Positions 1 through 6,173 of a stretch of 6,173 nt of DNA are shown piece by piece; the first letter of the stretch is position 1; each line of letters opens with the position of its first letter. The notes beneath the pieces are model-generated. The model ran no database searches. It worked only from the letters and a program-made list of their open reading frames with translations, and was not told where the DNA came from. The translations under genes were made by a program, and so were the position numbers. Where the stretch lies: NCBI GenBank assembly GCA_003541875.1, contig DPLS01000409.1:1-6173 (forward strand), in the 5' to 3' direction. This DNA is from Bacteroidota bacterium (GTDB taxonomy: Bacteria > Bacteroidota > Ignavibacteria > UBA10030 > UBA6906).

Positions 1-1274
1 TCCTCTTCCTCTTCTTCCTCCTCCTCATCTTCCTCCACTTCCGCTTCCTCAAGATCGCGTCGCATCATTTCGCGGATCTCATCGATCTTTTCTTTTGTCA
101 GGCCTTCAATGCCCAGGAGAAGTTCATCCTCTGCTTCAATAACTTCCTTTGCAGTATCAAGCTTGGCGTTGATGAGCTTCATGTAGAGTTCTTCGCCCAG
201 TTCCTCCCTGAAATCAATCAGCTCAATATCATACTCATCCTCTTCGCCACCCTCCTTGATGAGATTGATTTCGTAGCCGGTAAGCTTCGAGGCCAACCGG
301 ATGTTCTGCCCGTTGCGTCCAATGGCAAGCGACACCTGGTCTGCGCCAACAACAACATCGGCAGTCTTCGTTTCCTTGTTGACCTGTACACTCTTCAGTT
401 TCGATGGCGCAAGCGATCGCTGAATGAACACCTCGGGCTGCTCGCTGTAGTTGATCACATCGATATTCTCATTGTTCAATTCCCGGACGATGGTGTGAAT
501 GCGTACACCCTTCATGCCAACGCACGCGCCAACAGCATCAATGCGGTCGTCATGAGATTCAACGGCAACCTTTGCACGCTCGCCCGGTTCCCGCGCAATA
601 TTTTTGATCTCAATGATTCCGTCATAGATTTCGGGAATCTCCATCTCGAACAGCTTGGCCAGAAATTTCACGTCGGCCCGGGATACAATGACCAGCGGAG
701 CGCCGGCGTTCTTCTTCACCTCTTTGATTACTGCACGGATGGTGTCACCCTTCTTGTATCGTTCCTTGAAAATCTGTTCACCCTTCGGAAGGATGAGCTC
801 GTTCCTGTTGTGATTGATAAGAATCTCATTTCTCCGTATCTGGTAAATTTCACCCACAACAATATCGCCAAGAGTGTTGCTGTACTCGTTGTAGACAATC
901 TCCCGTTCAATCTCCTTGATGCGTTGGTTCAGGTTCTGCTTCGCGCTGACGACCAGACGGCGACCAAACGTCGCCAGGGGCACGACCTCGACACAATCCT
1001 CGCCGACGTCTAGATCCTCACCTGTGACCTCCCTTGCAGATGCCTTGTCGATCTGCGTGATCGGATCCTCGACGACATCCACGACCTCGCGCTCGTAGAA
1101 GATTTCGATGTCGCCCTTATCCATGTTCACCACAACGTCGAACTTCGCATCCTGGCCATACTTCTTCCGTACCATCATGGAGAAAACGTCCTCCACGATC
1201 CCAGTCAGGATGTCCTTATCAATCCCTTTCTCACGAACCATTTGTGAAAATGATTCGACGATCTCCGAATTCAT
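1..1274 (-). CDS. nusA: Transcription termination/antitermination factor NusA (C-terminus cut by window edge)
   Basis: NusA binds RNA polymerase and nascent RNA in the cytoplasm and modulates pausing, termination and antitermination. The frame gives 424 codons from ATG at 1274 and is still open at the left edge. Residues 1-130 match the polymerase-binding N-terminal domain (MNSEIVESFSQMVREKGI start; FGRRLVVSAKQ near 103-113). An S1 domain follows at about 135-200 (GDIVVGEIYQI onward). KH1 at about 230-290 has its GxxG loop as GMKG at 253-256. KH2 at about 300-345 has GRNG at 319-322 within SLAIGRNGQNIRLA. After a helical stretch the protein becomes very acidic, with eight consecutive Glu (417-424) at the edge. 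The two E. coli-type acidic repeats are not evident in the visible part. The start is supported by a strong Shine-Dalgarno (AGGAGG, 1280-1285, 5-nt spacing). The gene follows rimP by 39 nt, the usual order, and infB would be expected beyond the edge. Confidence 0.97.
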   Translation of the reverse strand, partial: MNSEIVESFSQMVREKGIDKDILTGIVEDVFSMMVRKKYGQDAKFDVVVNMDKGDIEIFYEREVVDVVEDPITQIDKASAREVTGEDLDVGEDCVEVVPLATFGRRLVVSAKQNLNQRIKEIEREIVYNEYSNTLGDIVVGEIYQIRRNEILINHNRNELILPKGEQIFKERYKKGDTIRAVIKEVKKNAGAPLVIVSRADVKFLAKLFEMEIPEIYDGIIEIKNIAREPGERAKVAVESHDDRIDAVGACVGMKGVRIHTIVRELNNENIDVINYSEQPEVFIQRSLAPSKLKSVQVNKETKTADVVVGADQVSLAIGRNGQNIRLASKLTGYEINLIKEGGEEDEYDIELIDFREELGEELYMKLINAKLDTAKEVIEAEDELLLGIEGLTKEKIDEIREMMRRDLEEAEVEEDEEEEEEEE

Positions 1275-1313
1275 TACAGCCTCCTCATCGATAAAAACAA
1301 AATCACCAATTCT

Positions 1314-1766
1314 CTACCACGGAGCTCTCACACGAGCTTCCACAATCACGTCAAACGCTATAGTTTCCGGCTCGCCATTCTTCCCGGACGCGAGAACAAT
1401 CATCCTGTCGCTCACCGACTCCAGTTTCCCTGCATAACTGCGCAGACCTTCGCCAGATCTTGCCTTCACTTCCAGTTGTCGCCCCACATGCTTCCCATAT
1501 TGCCAGGCATACTTCAGTGGGCGCGCAATACCTGGAGATGAAACCGTCAGCCGATACGAATCCCGGACGATCCCAGCCGATTCCACAAGACGATCCACCT
1601 CGCGGCTCACTGTTGAGCAGATCTCAGTGGTGACCCCCTTCTCCGAATCTATGTAGACCTCGACCGATTTCCCCTTCCCCTCACCTTTTACCTCCAGAGC
1701 GACAAGGTGCACCCCATGCTTCGAGATGCAATCCTCAACAAGACTCTGTATCTCGACCGTTGTCAT
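1314..1766 (-). CDS. rimP: Ribosome maturation factor RimP
   Basis: RimP is a cytoplasmic factor needed for maturation of the 30S ribosomal subunit. The product from ATG at 1766 is 150 residues, the usual family length. The N-terminal alpha/beta domain (about 1-85) ends in the family signature YRLTVSSPGIARPLK at 71-85, in which SSPG and RPL are the conserved core. The C-terminal SH3-like domain (about 86-150) contains GRQLEVKAR and ends IVEARVRAPW. The frame stays open upstream to a TTG at 1814. That start would translate through a terminator-like hairpin and add 16 non-conserved residues, so ATG 1766 is preferred. No good Shine-Dalgarno precedes 1766 (GTGAAGCCC then ATG), unlike nusA downstream. 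The gene is first in a rimP-nusA operon and is separated from the upstream aldolase gene by 247 nt. Confidence 0.95.
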   Translation of the reverse strand: MTTVEIQSLVEDCISKHGVHLVALEVKGEGKGKSVEVYIDSEKGVTTEICSTVSREVDRLVESAGIVRDSYRLTVSSPGIARPLKYAWQYGKHVGRQLEVKARSGEGLRSYAGKLESVSDRMIVLASGKNGEPETIAFDVIVEARVRAPW

Positions 1767-1797
1767 GGGCTTCACATGAGGAGTGGAGGGCAGAACC

Positions 1798-1823
1798 AAA
1801 CAAAAATAGCCCAAACCGGGCTA
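1798..1823 (-). terminator. Intrinsic-terminator-like hairpin with T-run in the rimP leader
   Basis: On the minus strand TAGCCC (1823-1818), a 5-nt loop GGTTT and GGGCTA (1812-1807) form a perfect 6-bp stem. It is followed directly by TTTTTGTTT (1806-1798). This is the form of a rho-independent terminator for leftward transcription. No T-run follows the stem on the plus strand. It lies about 190 nt after the aldolase stop, and its T-run ends 31 nt before the rimP ATG. It could end the upstream operon. With so little room for a promoter after it, it could equally be an attenuator inside the rimP-nusA leader. The stem is short, so its strength is uncertain. Confidence 0.6.
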
Positions 1824-1880
1824 CTAAATACGACGTACTACGGCATAAATGTAGTGAGGCGGGAAGACAAAAGCAAGAGA

Positions 1881-1909
1881 ATTATTGAAAACCTTGGTTA
1901 GCAAAGCAA
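1881..1909 (-). promoter_or_regulatory. Candidate sigma70-type promoter for rimP-nusA
   Basis: Reading leftward, TTGCTT (1909-1904) is separated by exactly 17 nt from AATAAT (1886-1881). The -10 matches TATAAT at five of six positions and the -35 matches TTGACA at three of six. Transcription would start near 1874 and give a leader of about 108 nt that includes the terminator-like hairpin. A second, weaker possibility is TTGTCT with TATGCC or TACATTTA near 1845-1868; the latter resembles the Bacteroidota-type TAnnTTTG element. The call rests on consensus matching only. Confidence 0.35.
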
Positions 1910-1968
1910 TGCAGGAACCGCGATTATCGCACGGTCTTACTCAAACATGCGCACAAGGCTTCGGAATT

Positions 1969-1988
1969 CCTTGGAGTTTCTCTCCAAA
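1969..1988 (-). other. Hairpin just downstream of the threonine aldolase gene
   Basis: TTGGAG (1987-1982 on the minus strand), loop AGAAA and CTCCAA (1976-1971) form a perfect 6-bp stem, extendable by one U-G pair. It lies 26-43 nt after the aldolase stop codon. No T-run follows, so it is not a typical intrinsic terminator. It may instead protect the 3' end of the upstream message or pause polymerase. An alternative pairing, CAAGG with CCTTG around a loop that contains part of the adjacent GGAATTCC palindrome (1963-1970), overlaps it. The function is unknown. Confidence 0.35.
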
Positions 1989-2013
1989 CGATTCGATCTC
2001 TGGTGAGGCATGA

Positions 2014-3045
2014 TCAACAAACTGTTTCCTTGATAACCTGTGCGGCCCGCTTCACCTGCTCAGTCGAAACATCCATGTGCGTCACAGCTCGAATCCCCAT
2101 GTAGTTCCCGAGCGTGAGAAGGACTCCTTTTTTCTTGAAGAGTGCAAGCACTTCATCCGGCGACTTGCCGAGATTCTCGAGGCTGATGATGACAATGTTT
2201 GTCTGAACGGAATCCATGTCAATGTCGAAGCCGCGGATCGTTGCCAACTCCCGGGCGAGATCCCTGGCATTTGCATGGTCTTCCTTCAGTCGGGCGATGT
2301 TGTTCTCCAACGCATAGATGCAAGCGGCAGCAAGTACTCCAGCTTGCCGCATTCCGCCGCCGAAGATCTTCCGATACCTTCGCGCCTCAGCAATGAATTC
2401 ACCAGACGATGCAATCACTGAACCCACCGGCGCCCCAAGCCCCTTTGAGAGACAGACAGAAACAGAGTCAAAATACGATACATACTCTTTCGGAGTGATT
2501 CCAGTTTCGGCGCAAGCATTCCACAGTCTCGCCCCGTCGAGATGGAACCTGATGCCTTCGCTCGTTGCAAGTGCACTCATCTCTTTGATGAGCGAAATCG
2601 GGATGACGGTGCCACCTGCCCTGTTGTGTGTGTTCTCCATACAAATCAGTCGCGTGCGCGGCATGTAGTATGCCTTTGGTCGTATCGCCCGCTTGACCTG
2701 ATCCACGCTAAACGCACCATGTTTCCCTTCAATCGTATGGACCTGAACATTGGAAAGGAATGCCATGCCCGCCGTTTCATAGTTGAAGACGTGACATCCT
2801 TTTTCCGCTATGACCTCGTCACCTGGCTGAGTATGCACCTTGATGCACAGTTGATTCCCCATCGTCCCGCTGGGAACGTAGAGTGCGGCTTCCTTCCCGA
2901 GAAGCTCTGCTACCTTTTGCTGCAGCTTGTTGACTGTGGGATCCTCGCCGAACACGTCGTCCCCCACTTCCGCCCTGGCCATTGCCTCGCGCATCCCTGG
3001 AGAAGGCCTTGTGACCGTGTCGCTTCTCAGGTCTATGAACTCCAT
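2014..3045 (-). CDS. ltaE: Low-specificity L-threonine aldolase (PLP-dependent)
   Basis: This cytoplasmic fold-type I PLP enzyme cleaves L-threonine or L-allo-threonine to glycine and acetaldehyde, and can act on related beta-hydroxy amino acids. The product from ATG at 3045 is 343 residues, normal for the family. The N-terminus is the typical [12 protein letters not shown] with MREAM and the [12 protein letters not shown] block at 27-38. The substrate or PLP-stacking His is H85 (GCHVFNYE). The cofactor site shows [11 protein letters not shown], with D170 and R173. The Schiff-base lysine is K201 in [15 protein letters not shown] 3045 is chosen over longer in-frame starts because a GGAGG Shine-Dalgarno precedes it and homology begins there. 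The gene overlaps the end of lnt by 13 nt, so it is probably co-transcribed and coupled. It has no obvious functional tie to the envelope genes before it. ltaE versus ltaA naming and the stereospecificity cannot be settled from sequence. Confidence 0.93.
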   Translation of the reverse strand: MEFIDLRSDTVTRPSPGMREAMARAEVGDDVFGEDPTVNKLQQKVAELLGKEAALYVPSGTMGNQLCIKVHTQPGDEVIAEKGCHVFNYETAGMAFLSNVQVHTIEGKHGAFSVDQVKRAIRPKAYYMPRTRLICMENTHNRAGGTVIPISLIKEMSALATSEGIRFHLDGARLWNACAETGITPKEYVSYFDSVSVCLSKGLGAPVGSVIASSGEFIAEARRYRKIFGGGMRQAGVLAAACIYALENNIARLKEDHANARDLARELATIRGFDIDMDSVQTNIVIISLENLGKSPDEVLALFKKKGVLLTLGNYMGIRAVTHMDVSTEQVKRAAQVIKETVC

Positions 3046-4736
3046 GCTTCCTCCCTCTTCCTTCTGATGAACTTTTGTCCAAGAGCCGCCGCGACAAACA
3101 GACCGGCAATGAACAGACATCCACTCCCCAACCAGTCCCCGTGCTCGCTGTAGAACGTCAACTCGGTACTCCGACCAATGGTCCGAGAAAGTGTAGCTTG
3201 TGTGAATAGCTCCGTCGCATCGTACACATGTCCATACGGATCAATGTAACAAGAGATCCCTCCGACCGCGCATCTGGCAAGCCACCGTCTGTTTTCAATC
3301 GCTCTGAATATTGAAAAGCGCTGGTGCTGGTACGCCCCCGACATTCTATCCCACCAACTATCGACGGTAATGAGCGTGAGGAACTCGGCGCCGCTCCTAA
3401 CGAACGAGGCTACGAATTCGGGATAGACAGATTCATAACAGATCAAAGCATTGAAGCGTGCGCCGGTCTTCTTCTCAGTGAACACCACCGAATCACGTCC
3501 AATCTGCCAGCCACCGATGCCAACACCCCAGCGGAGAAAATCAAAGAAGTAGAATGCGTCCGCGTAGGGGACACGTTCCGCAATCGGGACCATCTTCATT
3601 TTCCCATACCATGGAATCTCATCAACCCCCGGCTGGAAGAGTGCAGCCGAATTGAATGCATCGTACCGCTCCCCCGTACCCAGAATTCGCTTTGCACTCG
3701 GAGGCGCCTTCGTAGTGTCATCGTAATAGACGGCATTCGGCAGTCCGGAGAGGACAGGCACCCCGAGTGTATTGATTCGCTCGAGAATATAGCGTAGCGT
3801 TGACCCGTTCTCCTTTGTTAGAACATAGTAGGGGATTGCCGTCTCCGGCCAGAGAACCAGATCGGGTCTTGGCTTCCGTGCGTCATTGACGAGCTGTTGC
3901 GTCATGTCGAGATGAAGATCAATCGTGCTATGACCCGATCGCTTCCACTTCTCCCAGGGATCAACGTTCGCCTGGACTATTCCAACCGTAATGGTTTTTT
4001 CCGGTAATGATGAACAAGCTTGAGAGAGAACGATCCCCCCATGGATTTTTGGGAGGAAGTAGAGCGCAACGATCCCGGCCGCCATCAAGACGCTGGACCG
4101 CGAACGCGGCTGCCACCGACCATGAGCAAGCTGCGAGTACAGCACAAAGGCCAGAGCATTGATGACGACTATCCAAAACGACACTCCGAGAATTCCGGTA
4201 ACACTAATGAACTGAATGCCCGCCAGGTTGTTCGACTGGCTGTTCCCTATGGTGATCCAGGGAAACGACCACTCGCCGAGTGTGTGTGAGTATTCGTATC
4301 CCACCCAGAGAAACGGCAGTGCGATGAGCGCCGTCCAGTCTCCCAGGTATTTCCGTGCCAGAACGTAACCGGCAGCGGGCAAGAAATAGAAGACGGGATG
4401 GACGAACATCGTCACCGCGCCCGCAATCATCATGTACGGATCGTTCATGTGCGCGTAGCCGCCGGTCCAGTTCAGTGTGATGATATGAAAGATTAGAAAG
4501 GTCAGGTACGAGTATCGGAGCGCCCTCCCCATCTCGTCGATATCAGCCAGCACAATGAGCCACGGGACCAATCCAAAGCATGCGAGGATGCCAAACGGAA
4601 ACGGAGGGAAAGACATCCCCAGCATTACACCCGAAATAGCGCACAGAAGAGCCCTCACACGAAACTCATGCTTTCGTCTTGCCCGATCGGCTGCAGATTC
4701 AAATGGGACTTTCGACTTACGTGAGAAGAGACTCAC
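3033..4736 (-). CDS. lnt: Apolipoprotein N-acyltransferase
   Basis: Lnt is an inner-membrane enzyme that transfers an acyl chain from phospholipid to the N-terminal cysteine of apolipoproteins, the last step of lipoprotein maturation. The product is 567 residues from GTG at 4736. Hydrophobic segments fall at about 28-64, 72-90, 102-127, 134-150, 171-203 and 214-229. A periplasmic nitrilase-type domain follows at about 240-520, then a final membrane segment at 535-553. By family alignment the Glu-Lys-Cys triad is E298 (LWPETA), K379 (WYGKMKMVP) and C433 (LICYES). W264, E387, Y434 and E435 match other residues known to matter in E. coli Lnt. The usual VPFGE loop reads VPIAE here. GTG 4736 is chosen because it makes a GTGA overlap with the PAP2 stop, has AAGGA 9 nt upstream, and gives a normal length. 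The same frame runs upstream to 5021 inside the PAP2 gene, but that part is not Lnt-like. ATG 4805 is a less likely alternative. Confidence 0.95.
   Translation of the reverse strand: MSLFSRKSKVPFESAADRARRKHEFRVRALLCAISGVMLGMSFPPFPFGILACFGLVPWLIVLADIDEMGRALRYSYLTFLIFHIITLNWTGGYAHMNDPYMMIAGAVTMFVHPVFYFLPAAGYVLARKYLGDWTALIALPFLWVGYEYSHTLGEWSFPWITIGNSQSNNLAGIQFISVTGILGVSFWIVVINALAFVLYSQLAHGRWQPRSRSSVLMAAGIVALYFLPKIHGGIVLSQACSSLPEKTITVGIVQANVDPWEKWKRSGHSTIDLHLDMTQQLVNDARKPRPDLVLWPETAIPYYVLTKENGSTLRYILERINTLGVPVLSGLPNAVYYDDTTKAPPSAKRILGTGERYDAFNSAALFQPGVDEIPWYGKMKMVPIAERVPYADAFYFFDFLRWGVGIGGWQIGRDSVVFTEKKTGARFNALICYESVYPEFVASFVRSGAEFLTLITVDSWWDRMSGAYQHQRFSIFRAIENRRWLARCAVGGISCYIDPYGHVYDATELFTQATLSRTIGRSTELTFYSEHGDWLGSGCLFIAGLFVAAALGQKFIRRKREEAWSS
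3050..3054 (-). promoter_or_regulatory. Shine-Dalgarno that sets the threonine aldolase start
   Basis: The minus strand reads GGGAGGAAGC directly before ATG at 3045. GGAGG lies 4 nt from the start and sits inside the last codons of lnt. This supports the 343-residue form over the longer open frame that reaches 3120. Confidence 0.75.
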
Positions 4737-5347
4737 CGGCTTTGTTCCTTCACTGATACCGTCGATTTCTTTGGAGGAAGAAATCGCTGCTCGAGATTCC
4801 GCCATGTCCAGATGATCAGCAACGCAATCACGGACCCAATCACGGCGCCTCCAACCGCATCCGATGGATAGTGAACACCTACTGCGACTCGGGATATCCC
4901 CACCAGCGAAGCCCATCCGAAGAAGACCCACTTCATCCGGGGATAGTAGTAGGAGAATACCGTGCCTATGGCAAAGTTGTTGACAGCGTGCGAGGAGGGA
5001 AACGACTTTCCCGGTCCGCAATCCACGAGCATGTGGATACCTTGAATCACGGACACACCATCCACCTCATGGCATGGGCGTGCACGGGCGACCCACTCTT
5101 TGATGAATGCACTGCTGATCTTGTCACTGATGAAAATGACAAACGGTATCATGATAGCCACGGTGCGACCCCTCCTCCCTCCAAACATCAAAAGTCCTAC
5201 CCAGGTAATGACAAGGGGAACTCGAATTGCCCAGAACTTGTCGTAGTCAGTAATCAATGGCCACACGAAATCGCCCAGAGGATTGCTGAGCGTCTGGTTG
5301 ATGAAAACGAATAGCGCTTTGTCTATCGAGAAGAGAAACTCGCTCAC
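4733..5347 (-). CDS. PAP2-family membrane phosphatase (lipid phosphate or pyrophosphate phosphatase)
   Basis: The 204-residue polytopic membrane protein carries all three motifs of the PAP2/acid phosphatase superfamily. Motif 1 is K83-x6-R90-P91 (KEWVARARP), motif 2 is FPSSH with H120, and motif 3 is S152-R153-x5-H159-x3-D163 (SRVAVGVHYPSD). H120 and H159 would be the catalytic histidines and D163 the supporting acid. Hydrophobic helices lie at about 40-56, 62-77, 121-136, 140-152 and 165-181. Family members dephosphorylate undecaprenyl pyrophosphate, phosphatidylglycerol phosphate or phosphatidic acid, or act on lipid A; the substrate cannot be read from sequence. The GTG start overlaps the dedA stop as GTGA, with a modest AAAGG 4 nt upstream. 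The gene overlaps lnt in the same way at its own end. Its position after a DedA gene and ispF fits a role in C55 carrier recycling, which is an inference. Confidence 0.92.
   Translation of the reverse strand: MSEFLFSIDKALFVFINQTLSNPLGDFVWPLITDYDKFWAIRVPLVITWVGLLMFGGRRGRTVAIMIPFVIFISDKISSAFIKEWVARARPCHEVDGVSVIQGIHMLVDCGPGKSFPSSHAVNNFAIGTVFSYYYPRMKWVFFGWASLVGISRVAVGVHYPSDAVGGAVIGSVIALLIIWTWRNLEQRFLPPKKSTVSVKEQSR
4746..4750 (-). promoter_or_regulatory. Shine-Dalgarno that sets the lnt GTG start
   Basis: The minus strand reads GAAGGAACAAAGCCG before GTG at 4736, so AAGGA lies 9 nt upstream of the start. It sits within the last codons of the PAP2 gene. With the GTGA stop/start overlap, it argues for GTG 4736 over ATG 4805 or any start further upstream. 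Confidence 0.7.
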
Positions 5348-5958
5348 GATGCCTTTCGTCCGTTGTTCTTGTTATAGAAATACCTGATGACGAGAACGAA
5401 TGCAACAACGATGAGGATGCCGGTGACAATCTCACTGTAAGTGTTCAGATAGAACCCAATCTTCTCCCAGTGCTGGCCGAGATACCATCCTGCGCTCACC
5501 AGAATTGCGTTCCACACAAGCGCACTGACGAGCGAAAGACCTGTCGTCTTTGCAAGGTCCAACTCGGACATCCCGGCAAAAAAGGATACGGCGGCCCGGG
5601 TGCCCGCAAGGAACCTGTTTGCAACGATGAGCCAGTAGCCGTATCGCTTGAACCAGGCTTCGACTTTCATGACAGCGTCAACGGGAATGAACTTGATCTT
5701 CCCTTTTTCAAGGATTGTATCTCCAAACCAATCGCCAATCTTGTACATCACGACAAAACCCAAGGTACTTCCAAGTGTTGCGAGCAAGAGCGTCTCGATG
5801 AACCCTGTCTGGCCAACACCGATCAGAGAACCAGCAAAAACAACGATGACATCACTCGGAAAAGGTGGGAACACATTCTCGACAAACGCAATTGAAAATA
5901 CGGCCACGTAGATGAGAAAGGGATCGAGGGCCTGAAGAGAGTGTATGAAGGATTCCAA
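5344..5958 (-). CDS. DedA/VTT-family membrane protein
   Basis: The 204-residue protein has the DedA layout of hydrophobic segments at about 15-30, 34-50, 54-75, 107-128, 138-160 and 175-194. A re-entrant-type signature with two acidic residues appears at 24-43 (FVENVFPPFPSDVIVVFAG; E27, D36). The family's paired arginines appear in NRFLAGTRAAVSFFAG (R115 and R121), spaced as the essential arginines of E. coli YqjA. Some DedA proteins have been shown to return undecaprenyl phosphate to the cytoplasmic face, and others are linked to membrane potential, drug resistance or phosphatidylethanolamine movement. The exact substrate here is unknown. The start is a TTG at 5958: an in-frame stop lies three codons upstream and no ATG occurs until well inside the protein. 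No convincing Shine-Dalgarno is present, so translation may depend on ribosomes ending ispF 26 nt upstream. The gene ends in a GTGA overlap with the PAP2 gene. Confidence 0.92.
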   Translation of the reverse strand: MESFIHSLQALDPFLIYVAVFSIAFVENVFPPFPSDVIVVFAGSLIGVGQTGFIETLLLATLGSTLGFVVMYKIGDWFGDTILEKGKIKFIPVDAVMKVEAWFKRYGYWLIVANRFLAGTRAAVSFFAGMSELDLAKTTGLSLVSALVWNAILVSAGWYLGQHWEKIGFYLNTYSEIVTGILIVVAFVLVIRYFYNKNNGRKAS

Positions 5959-5984
5959 ATGAAAAACTCAGACTTGTGGGAAAT

Positions 5985-6173
5985 TCACGTCGGCATGATC
6001 ATCGCAACAGCGTGAGCGGCGGCACCCTGCTCGGTTCCAATGAACCCGAGTCCCTCATGCGTTGTCGCTTTTATCGAAATCTGCTGCATCGAGATCTTCA
6101 GCGCATCTGCAATATTCTGGCGCATCAGTTCAACAAACGGAGCAATCCTGGGCTTCTCCATGACAACCGTTGC
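5985..6173 (-). CDS. ispF: 2-C-methyl-D-erythritol 2,4-cyclodiphosphate synthase, C-terminal part
   Basis: Only the last 62 codons and stop are present; the gene runs off the right edge. The translation ATVVMEKPRIAPFVELMR, followed by KATTHEGLGFIGTEQGAAAHAVAM, is the C-terminal hallmark of IspF. The ATTHEGLGF segment carries the Thr and Glu that correspond to T133 and E135 of the E. coli enzyme, which bind the cytidine diphosphate moiety. IspF converts CDP-methylerythritol 2-phosphate to the cyclic diphosphate in the non-mevalonate isoprenoid pathway, in the cytoplasm, as a homotrimer with a zinc site. The zinc ligands would lie in the missing N-terminal part. The organism therefore probably uses the MEP route to isopentenyl diphosphate. 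The gene is the upstream member of the dedA-PAP2-lnt-aldolase run seen here. Confidence 0.94.
   Translation of the reverse strand, partial: ATVVMEKPRIAPFVELMRQNIADALKISMQQISIKATTHEGLGFIGTEQGAAAHAVAMIMPT

Noticed and set aside
495..1013. Plus-strand open frame of 172 codons antisense to nusA
   Set aside because: The opposite strand encodes NusA with intact S1 and KH1 regions; the plus-strand frame is a shadow with no recognisable features.
1314..1814. N-terminally extended RimP from TTG 1814
   Set aside because: The extension would read through the terminator-like hairpin, has no ribosome site, and adds residues not typical of RimP; ATG 1766 gives the normal 150-residue length.
1920..1930. 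Perfect inverted repeat GCGATTATCGC upstream of the candidate rimP promoter
   Set aside because: The arms are five bases around a single base, and no second copy was seen. It could be an operator half-site, but chance is as likely.
1980..2010. Possible tRNA T-arm-like string (ATTCGAT) on the plus strand
   Set aside because: No flanking T-stem pairing, anticodon arm or acceptor stem could be formed around it.
2819..3124. Minus-strand frame of 101 codons across the lnt/aldolase junction
   Set aside because: It is out of frame with both real genes, and its low-complexity Gly/Arg/Ser-rich translation is typical of a shadow frame.
2542..3153. Long plus-strand open frame of 203 codons antisense to the aldolase gene
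   Set aside because: It lies opposite a clear threonine aldolase frame with conserved catalytic residues. Its translation is rich in His, Arg, Cys and Pro, with no domain or plausible start signal.

Overview
The window carries seven protein-coding genes, all on the minus strand, packed as two transcription blocks. No RNA gene, mobile element, CRISPR array or phage-like sequence was seen. It looks like ordinary chromosome from a diderm (Gram-negative-type) bacterium with balanced base composition. The NusA and RimP sequences and the Lnt variant motif (VPIAERVPY) resemble, from memory, the Bacteroidota/Chlorobiota/Ignavibacteria side of the tree. That placement is an inference and was not tested by a search.

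Block 1, read right to left from 6173 to 2014, holds the C-terminal end of ispF (MEP isoprenoid pathway), a DedA/VTT-family membrane protein, a PAP2-family membrane phosphatase, lnt (apolipoprotein N-acyltransferase) and a low-specificity L-threonine aldolase. The junctions are a 26-nt gap, a 4-nt GTGA overlap, a second 4-nt GTGA overlap and a 13-nt overlap. This suggests one polycistronic, translationally coupled message. Start codons are TTG, GTG, GTG and ATG in that order. The natural start of lnt is a GTG at 4736, far inside the longest open frame. The first four genes share an envelope or lipid-carrier theme: isoprenoid precursor, probable polyprenyl-phosphate handling, and lipoprotein maturation.

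A 247-nt intergenic region (1767-2013) separates the blocks. It holds a hairpin without a T-tract just after the aldolase gene, a candidate sigma70-type promoter, and a hairpin plus T-run that looks like an intrinsic terminator. That terminator ends only about 31 nt before the rimP start codon.

Block 2, from 1766 to the left edge, is rimP followed by nusA. This is the conserved bacterial rimP-nusA(-infB) ribosome maturation and transcription elongation operon. nusA is cut by the left edge inside a glutamate-rich tail.

The window is mainly housekeeping. The most interesting points are the terminator-like element in the rimP-nusA leader, which may be an attenuator, and the ispF-dedA-PAP2 grouping, which may be a lipid-carrier supply and recycling cassette. 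No clearly new system was found.
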